A DNA stretch of 64,000 nt, from NCBI GenBank assembly GCA_015501605.1, contig JADNRZ010000022.1:310001-374000 (forward strand), written 5' to 3'. Both the position numbers and the translations under genes were made by a program. Shown here one piece after another: positions 23,577-36,134 of this stretch. This stretch comes from Panaeolus papilionaceus (Eukaryota; Basidiomycota; Agaricomycetes; Agaricales). The notes beneath the pieces were generated by a model that was given only the letters and a program-made list of their open reading frames with translations, had not been told where the DNA came from and made no database searches. Position 1 is the stretch's first letter. Every line of letters begins with the position of its first letter.

Positions 23577-25239
23577 AAAATTGTTGTGGATTCCTCTGAT
23601 ACGATACCCGCCCGCGACCCGGACCACCGAACGAGTTACTACACCGAGTGGTGACGCCTTTGCGTGCCCCATATGTGAATGTTCGATGCCGCACCCTACC
23701 CGCCGGAGTCGAATATACTCTTTATGATGCCCCTCTCTTTCTATCGTTCAGTTTATTCTAGTACGATCGTCGTTGACCCGGATTTACACGCTTTTCGCGC
23801 TTTCTAGTTTCTCTAATTATAGTTTGCATCATTTTCATACTTTTGCCGCTTGTTTTTGATATCTGCACTGTACTGTGTACGGATCCCTTTTCTGGTTTTT
23901 TCGTCGTCATTTGGATCATAGTTGTACATCGTAGCAATAGTACTTTAGTTCGTCTCCATTCGGAACACATTTCTTGTCAAATATCACTCTTTGCGTATCC
24001 ATATTTCTTTTGGTTTGACGGCAGTAATTAAAAATGTCTCTCTTGGAGATACCCCAAGCGTTTCAACATCGATGTTCCGTTTTTTCCCCGCGATTTAAAG
24101 CGTGGTCCTTCTCGACTGCATTTATATTATCTTTGGCTATAAGTGGCGATCAGCATTTGACCCGTGCGGTCACCTAGTGGTCACCTTGCAACGCGGTTAA
24201 AAACGTTAAGCTGTTAAACTTCCATACACCACAAAGCTCCAACAACACTCTTTCCTTTCGGGATCGATGGCGTTCGTGTGTAACACTAGAGCTAATAATA
24301 CACGATCGGTGTCTCACTTAGCTGCACCAAATAACCGCTCATTGGTACAGACGCGCCGTTCTGCACCACCGAACTTTTACCGCTCGTCGCGTTCTATTGC
24401 GCGTTATTTCGAGAATGACGGACTCGGCTAGCAATACCAACGATCACAAGGTGCACTGCAAGAACGGCATGCAGTCTGCGTATGTGTACCCGATCTACTG
24501 CTGGCTAAATTTCATGAATGAAGAGGTATGTATTGTGCACCAAATTCGCGGACATCAAAAACGACTTTCGATGGTGCATGGTTCTGCCTTCGAAGCCATC
24601 CATCGAGGCTTTTATTAGGTCCGCTCGTAGCTGTGATCGTAACTATATTTACCCTCTATACCGCTCTAGATCCTGCTCGTAGTCTATGTTTAGCGCAACG
24701 AGCCCCTGTTAAGTCTCGATGTCGGAGGCCGTACGATATGAAGATATTCGGTTTTTTAAATCGGACCAAGAAGACTTGAGAACGGTAGAAGAGGTCTGGA
24801 CAGCTACACAAGCCCCGAGACACAAAGGGATGTGTAAGAGATGCAAGACTTCTTCTCGATGCTAGCCGAGCTCTTGGTCTGGAAAGCAAGTCAGTGCAAG
24901 ATGCGTGGATTCGGAGCGAGTGTGTCTCGCGGGATGATGGCAGAAGGGGACTGCAGAGGAAGCTACTATGTACAGGGTCTTGACAGCAATGGGATCGTCC
25001 GATATGTCCGAGTTGTTGTTCGTGAGACGTCGACGTCGACGCAGGAGGAGATTGTGAGTTAGGAGTGCAGAGAGAAATGGTCTAAGTTTCGGTTAACAAT
25101 ATCAATGTGTGCATGTGGGAGGGATATTGGACTTCCCAATATGGAGCAAACAGCAGATTTGATAACAGGTTTTTTTTGGAGGATGCAATACTGAGTACTG
25201 AACAGCGACCACCTTGCATTTGTTGACACTGCCGAAGAT
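23577..25239. other. Intergenic region with short orphan frames
   Basis: About 1.7 kb. It contains an ATG frame of 54 codons at 24267-24431 (Arg/Ser-rich, mitochondrial-signal-like) and a 73-codon frame at 24841-25062. Neither has a known domain, good splice partners or coding bias strong enough to call a gene. No transposon features were seen. Confidence 0.4.
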
Positions 25240-26226
25240 ATGATTCCACCACCAGTCCCAATCGACAAAATTTACACCAGTTGTTACTGTGAGGAAAATG
25301 TTTACCTCCTATGCCGAAGATTTCTCGAACACGCAAGGGTTCGGGAAAATTGGCAGCCGTTTGCAGTATTCATGTCAAATGCAAACAAAACGGTCAGTTC
25401 GATCGAGTTGAAACTCCACGATTCGCACATTGAATTCACGTTTTTCAATATTGTGCTCTATATGTCAAATGGTAAAATGGAAATGGTGGATTTAAAGGTA
25501 GCCTTGTGGAACCAAAAAAATGGGCGTGAAGAGGGCATGCCTGTGGTGTGGGATTACCATGTTGTGCTCGTTCTTCGACCACGAAATATGCAGATTGGTG
25601 TGGATGCCGAGGCCGAGGGTGGTGAGCTGCAAGAGGTAACGGCGGTACCGGAAGGAGAGTGCTGGGTTTATGATTTTGATTCACGTCTAGAGAGTCCGTG
25701 TCCATGGAATGGTGTGTTAGATGAACTCGGTGAAAAAAGGTGATGAAAAGCTGAAAAAAGAGCAATGCTTCGACAGTATACTTCAATGGAACATTCCCAG
25801 AAGATGTCGTTGAAAAGTATGCAAGGTGTGTAATACCCGTATGTATCTTGGCGTGTTGCAGTACAAACTCACGGACTTTAAAAACAGCCAATTCCGAGTA
25901 GTTGAAGGGTCGATGTTTCTACAAACTTTTGCCTCTGACAGATCGCATATGGTAAGTCAAGCATCCTACGACCGAGAACGGTGGAATTTAAGATAATCCT
26001 TCTGCAGCTGGCCAAAAGTCAGCTGGGTGATGGTGCTCCCAGCACTGAATACATTGCTCCACCACCTCCGTATCCTCCGATTCAAGGGACACTTGCTGCA
26101 CAAGAAGGAGATATCAACAACCTAATGCGGTGTTTCGTGGATATGACCATGGTTGAAGGAGAAGGGCTAGGAGGAAAGTATGGTCTTGTACTTGAGAGAG
26201 ACGAGGTGGATGAGTTGTTCGTTTAA
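25240..26226 (+). CDS. NTAQ1: Protein N-terminal glutamine amidohydrolase (NTAQ1 type)
   Basis: This enzyme deamidates N-terminal Gln to Glu, making a secondary N-degron for the Arg/N-degron pathway. It uses a Cys-His-Asp triad. All three elements are visible: Cys17 in YTSCYCEEN, His in VVWDYHVVLV, and Asp in WVYDFDSRLESPCPW. Later blocks also fit: FPEDVVEKYARYKL, FRVVEGSMFLQTFASDRSHM, and the PPPPYPPIQGT proline segment near the end. Five exons are inferred. Intron 1 (25393-25497) is 105 nt, divisible by three and free of stops, so it can also be read through; the family alignment (ANKT then VALWNQ) favours removal. The start ATG lies 16 codons before the catalytic Cys, normal for this family. 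Yeast uses the unrelated Nta1 for this step. Confidence 0.92.
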
Positions 26227-26382
26227 GATAAGATAAGATTAACGTGACCAGTGACCAAAATCCCCCAAAAAGGAAGGAAAGAGTGACATTGTTTATTGGT
26301 GATTTTTGAAAGTATTGTATTGTTAAAGACTTTAGCTTTACGCGCTTGTTCATTGTCCACCGAGTAACAGACAGACGACAGA

Positions 26383-26404
26383 CAACTCTCTCTCTCTCTC
26401 TCTT
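26383..26404. repeat. (TC)n microsatellite in BTB gene leader
   Basis: About ten CT/TC units immediately upstream of the BTB gene ATG (26419). Such CT-rich tracts are common just before start codons in fungal genes and may mark the transcription start. Confidence 0.6.
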
Positions 26405-26418
26405 TCAATCTCTACCCA

Positions 26419-27947
26419 ATGACTTCCGTTCCTTCCTCATCTGCTTCCACGAATGGCATCGTTATTCATTCAAATGGCTCATCAACTCATGGCGAAATAT
26501 CAACAACAGAGTCTTCCTTTGACGCCAACCACATAACTGGCTCACCATCATCCTCTACTTACCCTGCCAATGGCTTTTCTCAGTAAGTTATCATGAAGTT
26601 TTATCAAAACGACGTATAATCTAGGCAATATCCTAAAATCTTCATCTAATTTCATGTAATTTTGTTCTCAGGCTTCCTTACCAAAACTCTCATAATGAAG
26701 AAATCGTGAGCCATCTATATCATGCTGGATTTCAAACAGGTGTACGTGTTTATTCTATTGGTCCTATTTTCCTATCTGATTATAATATAATTCTAGAACT
26801 ATTCTGATACGATACTTGTATGTACCCCCTCTTCGGTCAATCCGTGCTCCCTTTTAACCCACTTCCTGATTCTTCTTCACACTCCATTTTCGTTATTTCT
26901 AGCATGTACACCAAAATGTGTACCGTCTTCACGCCATTATACTTTCACGTTCACCCCTACTCGTTCATCTCATGTCCACATCTCCCCAAACTGGCGGTCA
27001 GCGGGTAATATACGTCAATCTAGATCAAGAACCCGAAGTTACCCAAGAGGTCCGTACTCTTTTTTACTTTCTTGATTCTTTGACCAACGGAGGAATAACC
27101 GGTTTACCCCATTTTCTTTTTCATGCCATTAGGGTTTTGCAATAGGTAATTTCTGCTAAGTTCTCCGGAGTTAAGACCCTTTTTCTAAACCTTACTTGAA
27201 TCCATAGCCTTGGGATACCTCTATTCCGCTGTGTCACTCAATCTCATTCGACCTGAAAATGCTAGGGTTGTTCTTGCTGCTGCCTGTTACCTCGGTGGAA
27301 TGGAGGATATGTGCCAGTATGCCTATACCGTGTGCCGCCAGTCATTGTCAGTGGAGACAATCGGGTCATGGCTAGAGTTCGTGGATGCTGTTCCCGGGAG
27401 TGCTAATACTCCAGAACTAGCCCCTACCACAGTCTTTGGTCAATACGCGCAACGTTTGAGAGATGACGTATTCCACTTCCTCGTTGTCACTCTGCCGGAA
27501 GTTCTTGAAGTGCAGCGACCACAAGACCCATCTTCAGGAACTAACGGTCGTGACGTATTACTTCAAATCTATTCAGGCGTGCCGTTTGAAATGTTCAAGA
27601 GCGCCGTCGAATCTCCCACCTTCATGATTGGTTAGTAGTTTCCCATCCTTTTTGCCGACGTTGCTCACCCTGAAAAATTCATTCCCCCCCCCTCTTTTTT
27701 TTGATGATGAATCATGTTGGCTCCCATACTTAACCCATGACCGCAACCATCTACAGGTACCGATCGAGACCGTTTCAAGTTTGCGAAAGATGCAATTGAA
27801 TTGCGCAAACGGGGTATCGCTCGGGGTCTTGAGGAAACGGTGGTACTTGCATTTGGCCAAGGTGGAAATGGTAATACTGGTGGGGGAAGTGCGGTTCATA
27901 TCACACGAAAGATGCGCAAGAGGGCGTTGTGGAAGGTGAACTCGTAG
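26419..27947 (+). CDS. BTB/POZ domain protein
   Basis: This is a BTB/POZ-fold protein, a class that forms dimers and often links substrates to cullin-3 ubiquitin ligases. The ATG (26419) starts a Ser/Thr-rich, probably disordered segment of about 55 residues. After three introns the BTB core appears: EIVSHLYHAGFQTGNYSDTI, then LHVHQNVYRLHAIILSRSP, then VIYVNLDQEPEVTQEGFAIALGYLYS. This matches the usual pattern of D-x-x-L, Y-x-L-H-x-x-L-S-RS and the final acidic strand and helix. A 13-nt exon (27133-27145) carries part of GFAIA. The rest is helical and resembles the BACK-like tail seen in fungal BTB proteins. It ends in a basic stretch (TRKMRKRALWKVNS). No partner domain (MATH, Kelch, ankyrin) is seen. 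The cellular role is unknown. Confidence 0.82.
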
Positions 27948-28384
27948 AAGTATTTTTTGGATTTGTTCAGACGCCCGAGGTGGAGGAGCTAAACTAGTCT
28001 AAAAAACGTGGCATAAACGTGGAGTTGCGGCGGAGGATGGCCGGTATATACCTTTTTAGGGAGTTTTGTACTATAAAAGGGAAATAACCGGGGATTGTCT
28101 GTTGGTTTTTAGGCTTTGGCAGGTTTTGACATTTTGTGGTACCGAATAAGACTGAGAGAGGGGCTTTTGAGATGAAATTTGGGTATTTAAACCATAACTT
28201 GGACTTGTAACCTCCTCCCAAAACCTTGTCTTTATGCGCCACTATCGATGGAAAGTTTGGGAGTTAAAGATTCCCATGGACCCGAGACGCGCTAATCACG
28301 GGAGCCAGGGCTCGATAAACTCCATGTTATAAGAACACGGGCCATGCCTTGGTGTCTGCGCGCAACTTTCTATCGGGCCTTCTA
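27948..28384. other. Intergenic region between BTB and DUF6593-like genes
   Basis: Roughly 440 bp containing the BTB 3' untranslated region and the next promoter. A minus-strand frame of 82 codons here lacks features of a gene. Nothing else seen. Confidence 0.4.
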
Positions 28385-29124
28385 ATGGCCCCCACTACCT
28401 ATGATCTGTTCTTTACCGGAAGAGACGACCCACGTAGCTGTGTCATCATCGGCGAAGACGTTAAACCTGTCTACTTTTGCTTTGAAACCTCTGAGAGAAA
28501 TCTAATGCCCAATGTCAGAACTATGGTATGTTTTTTCTTTATTATTCTGGCGCTTGACTAACAATCATCATCTCTTAAAGGTCTACAGGAACAACAAAGA
28601 GGTCTGCGCAAAGTTAGAATGGAGTCCAGGTAACCATTTAGGTGGCGCGACCATTGGAAACCGTACTTTACCAATGTCACATTTGGTCCTTCCTGGCTCA
28701 TCCAGCAGGTGAACATCCTACTTCGCCATCTTCATCCGAGACCCCTCTTTTTGACGGTTAGAGGTCACTCCCCTTTATATGTTTCTCGCCATTTCACAAC
28801 TCAGCGCACGCGCATTTGTATCAGCAGACGGTTCACGGTTTGAGTGGAGAAAGAACAGAGATAATCCATCCTCGTATGATGTACGTCCCTCATTTCAAAT
28901 TCCCACTTGCACCACACTGGCGTACTCATAGTCAAACCACTCTTGGAATACAGCTCTACGCAGCACAAAACATGCGTATAGCGGTGTTTACAAGAATCAC
29001 ACAAGCTACAGCTATAGGGCCTTCCCATGGGCACCTCCAATATACCTTCGTTCATGATACCCTCCTCATTGAGGCCCTCGTCGCTCTGTGTCTAAATCGG
29101 TGGATCGATCTGCATGGTGTATGA
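28385..29124 (+). CDS. DUF6593-like small protein
   Basis: Four exons splice to a protein of about 185 residues starting MAPTTYDLFFTGRDDPRSC. It resembles the basidiomycete DUF6593 family, which has many paralogues in Agaricomycetes and no known function. Visible pattern: an N-terminal beta-strand set with PVYFCFETS, then a conserved WSPGNHLGGATIGN turn, a FVSADGSRFEWRKN core (the family's most recognisable piece), and a YDLYAAQNMRIAVF strand. The fold is probably a tubby-like or phospholipid-scramblase-like beta barrel, but that is inference. There is no signal peptide or membrane segment. Splice sites (gtatgt, gtgaac, gtacgt donors) are normal and all junctions keep frame. Confidence is high that it is a gene, moderate for the family. 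Confidence 0.75.
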
Positions 29125-29490
29125 TCCTTAATCTGTGCCTTTCACTTACTTTCATCTCATCTCCTCGTTCATATGTCCTCCTCTCCCCTTTATATTTCGC
29201 TTTCATCCTGGAATTTGCTTTGAGGGTTTACACTGTTGCTTTGCTTATTGGTCACATTCGTATTTATATATCAGGTACTACTACTTGCACTGGAAGGGTT
29301 TATATTGATACCCGGACATTTAAAAAAACATACACAATTCACAAAACACAAAAACTATGAAACATTAAAAGGAAAGAAAAAAAACAATGTCCACATATAA
29401 GAACAAGTTGATAATCACAAAAAACAGATTAAACAGCGATATGAAATAAGCATGTAAAAAGGGCAAATATGAAATCTTACAGCACAAGGG
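29125..29490. other. Intergenic region, convergent 3' ends
   Basis: About 370 bp of A/T-rich DNA between the DUF6593-like gene and the convergent serine-rich gene, with A-rich tracts around 29330-29450. Likely holds both polyadenylation sites. No gene seen. Confidence 0.4.
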
Positions 29491-32400
29491 TTAGGTCATA
29501 TTCATGGCGTTCAGCATGCGGGTAATCTTGTCTTCTATGAAGTTGGGGTCGCTAGCCGACAGGGAGGAAGAGGCCGAGTGTTGTGGACGGCTTGGGGGGC
29601 GTGACGCGGTTTGAAAGTTGAAGGATCCAGCATCCATGCCTTGTGAGAGGTTCTCAATCAACCGGCCAAGTTGCGCGGACGAGCTGTACATGACCTAGAA
29701 CACACTCGTCTCAGCCATGAAATTTGAGGGTTACAAAAAATAAACCAACAATACCTTTGTCTCAGGCCGTGTTTTCCCTTGGAGGGGTTTCTTCTTGGAC
29801 ACGAAAGAAGACGCGATACTCCCTTTCGACCCTGATCGGGTGTGCTCCTTCACAAATACTTGGAGGTTGTCCGGTCCAGGTTCGCGGGTAGAATATTCTG
29901 ATTCAAAACTGGTGCGACCGGTGTATATAGACTCGTCGTCTCCATCCCGCAGTCCGTTCACGATATTCCTAAAAATTGTTTGTGTGAGAATGATGGAATG
30001 CGTTGCACAAAATTGATAACGGAAATGAAAAAAAGGATGGAATACACACCATATCACTTGCCCGTTTGCCATTTCGAGCAGTTCCACTGCAGGACCCCCT
30101 GTTTCTGACGGGCCTAGCTGTTGGTCGGCAGGGAGATTGAGATCATGCGCCGCCATGCTTGCGACTCGACTTTCCCCAGCGTAGATATCATAGCTGGGAA
30201 CGTTCTCATGATTTGAGTTTTTTGTGCACACCACGAAAAAGAAATTACTCACAGAGAGTCGTAGGTTGAATTAGACTTTTCGATAGGTAAACCAGTTGAC
30301 GTGGATGGTACATTTAACATTCCGTCAGCCTGGCCGAGAGATTGGAATTGGTTGGGCATTGGGGGCAGGCCATCTGCAGAGAAGCGCTTGCCCGTCGTTT
30401 TAGGTGGTGGTGGTGTCGGGGCACGATCAACAACAGATTTCGTAGACTGTGTACTCGCTCGCTTTTTCCGTATCGATGTTTTCCTTTGTGACATCACTCC
30501 AAGGTCGGCCAGGTTTACATCGTTCGCAAAGATAATCGTTCTTCGCACAATTGTTGTGTTTAAAACATCCAGGTGAGCACCTTCCTTCGGTGGACGGCGG
30601 GTAGGGTCATTCTTGCGTACTGATGTTTTTCTGGAAAGTTCATCAGGGGTCATAGGTCGGCCATTGAGGCCTTTCGTCGCCTGCTCTTCGCTGAAACGAT
30701 TTGCATAACTTGTCGGAGTTGCGGTCTTATCAGACCCGGTGCTTCCAACATAGCTCAAGCTCCCTGGTCCTTCGGATTCGCTTTGAGAACTCGAGGTGGC
30801 ATTGGTTGACCTGCTGGAACCCGCGTTTCCATTCCCAGAGAAAGAAGTGCCAGCAACGGCCGAGTTGTTTCTAGACAAAAGCTGCCGAGAGGAGGTCGAG
30901 CCGGAGCGTGCAAGAAGATCATTAAGTGCATTATGATCTAGGCCAAGGTTCTGTGCGGCGGCGAACAACTGTTCAAGGGCTGCAGCTGATTGTGAAGAAT
31001 CCAAGGGCTCCGCTGGTGTGGTTGGACGTTGGATTTGTGTTGCTTGAGAACTATGAGCCGTATTACTGATGTTAGACCCGGATGTTGTAGTGGGAGCGCT
31101 ACCAGGTCCTGGTGACTGAGGAGGGTTGGCAGGTGGGAAACGAGAATACATTGGTCGAGGCTGCCCAGGTGGACGAGGAGTAGGGGTGTGAGCGCGGGAT
31201 TCCGTGGGTGTATTGACGGCCCTCGGTGATGCAGGTGTATCGTGCTGCATAGCACGAGGTGTGGACGGTGATATAGGCGTTGCCGGAGTGCCTATGCTCT
31301 GCAGCGGGCGCTCCCCAGTAGATGGCGTTTGCGCCTCTGACATTCTCTGTTTGTTCCTGAAACGTGCCATAAAGCCACGCAAACCAGGGCCCGCTGACGC
31401 GGGAGGGGTGGGAACAGGAACCTTGAACCGCCCTGCCTCTGTTGCACTGGCGAGCGTTGGTGTCCCAGGGTTAAGCTTCGATGAATCATAGTAAGCGACC
31501 TGTGAAGGCCCCGGTGATTTCGTTTCCGTAACCGTTTCTTCACCAGATGATATCACTGGTTTGGCTCTCAGTGACCCTCGCAGTCTCAACTTAAACCTGG
31601 ACCCAAGTTTAGAACCCGAAACGTCATGCTGTGAGGTCGAGGCTTGATTCTGGCCTGTTAATGACGGCGATTTGAGTGGAATAGTGTCAACACTTGTAGT
31701 TGCAGACACAAGTTTTGGGGTTGAAATCTGATTAGGATTTACACGGCGGCGAATGGATGTCGTGTGTTTGAGCCCCATGTCCGTAACATTCGTCGTTGAC
31801 GGATTCTTGTTCAGAGCAATCATAGCAGCATCGGCCTTCTGTTTGACTTCACGGACAAGCTCGGCCTCTTCCTGAGCAGTCTGGGGCACACGATGTGTCG
31901 AGGGGTTTCGGGTGAGCAGATAAGGAGAATTGTGAGAAGGGGAGGTAAGGGGATTAGAGGATGATAGACGTTTAGAAATTCCTGTGTTTGCTGTTCCTTG
32001 GCTAGTACTATTACTAGATGCAGTTGTAATATTGGAGCTGACGGATGCGGATAGTGAAGGTAAACTTGGTTGTGTTGGGATCGGCGTGGCTTGGTTTCCA
32101 TAAGAATCGGATGTCGATTTGTTGCGTGATTCAGGTGGTGATACCTGCGAAGGTGTGCTGTCGGATGCGTAGAGGAAGTCTTCACCTCTAACTTTGGGAG
32201 TAAAAGCACCTTGGTCATCGTCGTTCTCGTCAGATCCAAAGAGGATGTGAGCCAAATCACGATTGCGACGGGATGTTGGAGACAATTCATCAGACGACGA
32301 TGAGATATTGCCCGAGGAAGACATGTTCACAGCAGAAGGACGATCCTTGATGCTATCCACCATAGCGTTGAGTAGTGCCTGATGCTCGTCCAGAAGCGGC

Positions 32401-35400
32401 TGGGTAGGCGAAGCAGGGGGCTGAGGAATGGGACTGTTAACCTATTGTACGAGGTTAGCACTGAGAACCAGGAATTTGACGATGTTCAAACTTACCCTCA
32501 CATAGTTAGATTGCGACGTCGACGGCCTCCTTCTCCTCAACGCCGAGGGAGCCCTATCCCTAGGGTCAATATTCGCATTTCTCGTATACTCTGCCGACAC
32601 CAATCTAGTCTGTAAATTGACAAAGTCCTCCTTCGACAACCCCGCAAATCTCCTCATCACTTCCTCAGGTTCATTCTCCGGCTCATCCTTCAAACTATTC
32701 AGCGGGGGACTTGGCGTAAACCCATTCACCGACTCGGAGAAGTTGTGCCACACAATAGGGCTTGCCCCAGTTGGGACCTTGCCTTCTTCTAGTGAATTAG
32801 CGGCAGCAGTGAAGACACTAAATACCCTATCCACAGCAAGATTCCCATTCCCCTCCCCATCCTCCCATGAGTGGAAGCTCGAGCCAGCCGAATCAAGTGA
32901 AGATCGGGACGAGTTGGCTCTGTGTGCAAATCCAAGCGACGAGAACGCGCCATTGGGTCGAATGTCCGTCAAGCTGTTCCCAAAGCTACTCGTAGTGCTC
33001 GTGCTCGTGTTATTGGTATGGCCCCAAGCACTCATATTAGATGGCGTGGAGGCGCCTTGACGAGCAGGAGACCCATTGCTGTTACTGCTGATGATAGAGA
33101 CGCCATTCCCGACACTTCCACCCCTCATAGACCTCCTACTCCCCGCTGCATTCCTCTGTTGAATCAATTCCGAGATCGGCGCGGCATTTGACGAACGTGG
33201 GCTCTGCGTAGGCGTAGAAGATCGAATCGCAGGTTGAGGAGCATGAAGGGGTGCAGGTGAGTTCCATCCGGTTCCGCTACCAACAGGTGTTCCTGCGACT
33301 TTGCGATCCAGCAAAAAGGGTGACGAAGATGAAGCGTTTCCATTTTCTACTGCTGTCGCGGATCCACCCAGCCCCAACGCAGCCATTAACCGATCACTCT
33401 CACTTTCGTCACCTCCTTCCAAAGGCGAGTCTGAGTATGAAGGATCAGCCAAGTTACGCGCATTAGTCTTGTCCTTGATCAAAGCGGGGTGTGCGGAGCC
33501 GTTGCCATTGGTTGAACTCGAAAGCATCCCGTATTGTTCCAAGGAGGCTTGAATATCAGACGACGGCGTAATTCCTCCGTCTGTTGGTGTTGACCAGCTG
33601 TTGATCCTGCTATGGGGACGATCTTGGGGTTGTGGAGGTGGAGGAGCAAATGTGTGTCCGCTGGTGCTGACGCTGGCACTAGGCTGCCAGATCACATTGG
33701 ATGGAGTGCTGGGTCTTGAACCCGATATCCTGTAAGGCGAGGTGCCCGGACCACCCGTCGCCGCTGTTGCCAATGGCTGGAAAGAGGGGCCAGCCAGCGG
33801 CGACGCAGGTCTCCTTCGCGAGTTGAGCATAGAGGAACTGAAAGTTGTTGATGTGGGACTCGGACTCCGATTTGCTGCGCTATTTTCAGCAGAATCAAAG
33901 GACGAGTCGTCATAGGTATTAACTGATGATATGGGGGTATGTCGGCCAGAATTTGTCGAACGTTGGAGGAAAAGCGGCGCAGCAGAAGTAAGGACTGATG
34001 GGGAGCCCCGAACAGCGCTTGATGTTGAACTTCGCCGCTGATGCTTGTTGGTAGGCGTGCTGGGGCCTGGATTTCCAAATCCACCAAAGGTTGGCGAGCT
34101 TGGGCCCGAAGGAAGTTCGCCATATGGGCTCTGTGCCCTCGGAGTTGTGGAATGTGATCGGAATTCGTCGTACTCAAAGTCGCGGGGGGTCATTGGACGC
34201 GGCATACCTGGTACATAGCCCAATACACTGCGTGCAGGTATGGGAGAAGCGCGCCGTTCCAGTATTTCTTCAGGCGTGACACCATCACCCGAGATGGCCA
34301 TTGGTTCTTCAGAAGTAGTGGCTGAGGGTCCACCAGAAGACGAAGAAGGGACCGAATTTGCTGGCACTGTTGGATACGAAGATGAAGCGTCGTGGTGTCC
34401 GAATGTGTTGCTGTCTCGCTGTCGGTGCAGGGTTATGACATTCGGAGGTCGTGCGAACATTCCGTTGGTGATGTGTTTGGATGGAGATGGAACCCAAAAA
34501 AAAACAGCGGAGAAATCGCAATCAAAGGTAATATAAATAGGGTTGACACAAGAACGAGGGAGGCGTAAAGGGGACATATGTGAGGAGTTGCATCTTGAAG
34601 AAAAAGGAAGAAAAACATACGTTGTCACTGCTCCCACTCACAGCCAATCCAACACCGTTGGCAGTCGGGCTATCCAAACTCCCTCCTGAACTAGGAACAG
34701 ACGGTGACAACCTCGGTACCAAGATTTCATCCTCTGCTTCATCTTCAATTTCCTTGATAACAGCTCCAAGTGCTAATGAGACCCGCTTGAGTCCCGTAGG
34801 CCCTAGTGCTTTCTGAAGCCTCTGTTCAGCGGCATAGATTTGTAACAAAGGGCCTTCTTCTGAAATGGCATAAGGCAAGGTAAATGAATCCGAGGGTGGC
34901 GGGGTATGAGTGCCGTTTTGAGAGGGGGTGGAATTAGATGCTATGTAATTAACGTTGCTGGTAGAGTTGTTGGGGGAACTATTGGTTAGAGATGTCTTGC
35001 TGCCGTTACCGTCTTGGGTCGAACTTGAAGAACTGACGCGAGCCCTAGCCGCTGCCGCGACGGAAACTTCAGTCGGCGTCAAGGAAGCGGTACGCGAACT
35101 GCTGGCCGTTGAACCCCTAGACGATGTTCCAACACGATTAATGTAGGTGTAGGTCTTCAAACTCCCGGAGCCAAATAGGTTATTACTGTAACGTTTTGTC
35201 GAGCGCGCGGGGGATGAAGTGACGCTACTCAGGCCGGTAGCTGTTTCAGACTGAATGTTCTCTGATGAGCGATCTGGGGTGTTGCCCGAACGACTTCGGA
35301 AGCGACCCAGGGTCTCTAGCAGCATGTCCTCTACCTCCTCTGGTATCTGGTGTTCTGCACCCTGTGCACGCTGATTTGCAAGCTTTGTCCGTAGTAATTG

Positions 35401-35789
35401 GTCGAGGGTCGCTTGCTCGCCTGTGTTGGACTTGAGGAGGGAGAAACGACGGGAAAGACTGGTTGGATTGTGTGGGGAAGCGAAGAAGAAAGAGGTTAAG
35501 GTGAATTCCACAAGTCTATCAGGGTCCTCAATGCATTAGATAAAACTCACTCTGGTAGGATGAGGGACGTGCGAAAGTCGTTTGTAGGTGGAAGTTCTGG
35601 GAGAGAATCGAGGAAGTAGTTGTTCGATGATAGTTCAGATTGAGTTGTTTCTAGTTCTGAAAGATGATAATTGGGTATAGATAGATTTGAAGAGGTTGAT
35701 TGCGCAGATATGTGACCGCGTTTAGCGTCAGATTTCCTTCTAATAAATTGATAATTTTTTTTGAATTGAGAATTGAAATGTGATTGCAC
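29491..35789 (-). CDS. Very large Ser/Pro/Thr-rich protein of unknown function (5' end unresolved)
   Basis: Seven long exons on the minus strand join in phase to a protein near 1,900 residues. Most is low complexity (Ser, Pro, Thr, Asn, Gly). Ordered islands are short: IPEEVEDMLLETLGRFRSRS; LLQIYAAEQRLQKALGPTGL with the following acidic helix; YVPGMPRPMTPRDFEYDEFR; FAGLSKEDFVNLQTRLVSAE; LLDEHQALLNAMVDSIKDRP; and the helical C-terminus FIEDKITRMLNAMNMT. Many SP/TP sites suggest heavy phosphorylation, as in fungal cell-polarity or signalling scaffolds, but I do not recognise a family. The first exon found runs to 35789 without an in-frame ATG before an upstream stop. A further small 5' exon must therefore exist between about 35790 and 36100, or the gene is broken at the start. 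Confidence 0.7.
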
Positions 35790-36134
35790 AGCAAAAATGG
35801 ACGACTTGCCGAAATCGATGCATTTTTCAATAGTTTAAAAGAGCTGCTGGATTACACGTTGTGATTGTCAAAATAAATGAGAGTCAGATAGTATTCAGAA
35901 TAAAGAAGGAGCGAGTAGAAAATACGGTGCAACGTGGGGGACACGAGGAATTGGGTGTATGGTGAACAAGTATAACAACCACAGTCATCATCATTATCCA
36001 TTTACAGAAGTCTTATTGCAACATACACAAACAACTTAGTATTATAACAAAACTACCACTACAATTTCAGTATTTCATGAAGCGTATCTATATAATAAAA
36101 TAAGTTATTAGTATAGAGAGAACAAGGTATCAAC

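Noticed and set aside
30938..34536. Several frames of 60-160 codons inside the serine-rich gene
   Set aside because: They are other-frame shadows of a long repetitive coding region on minus; none has splice context or a domain.
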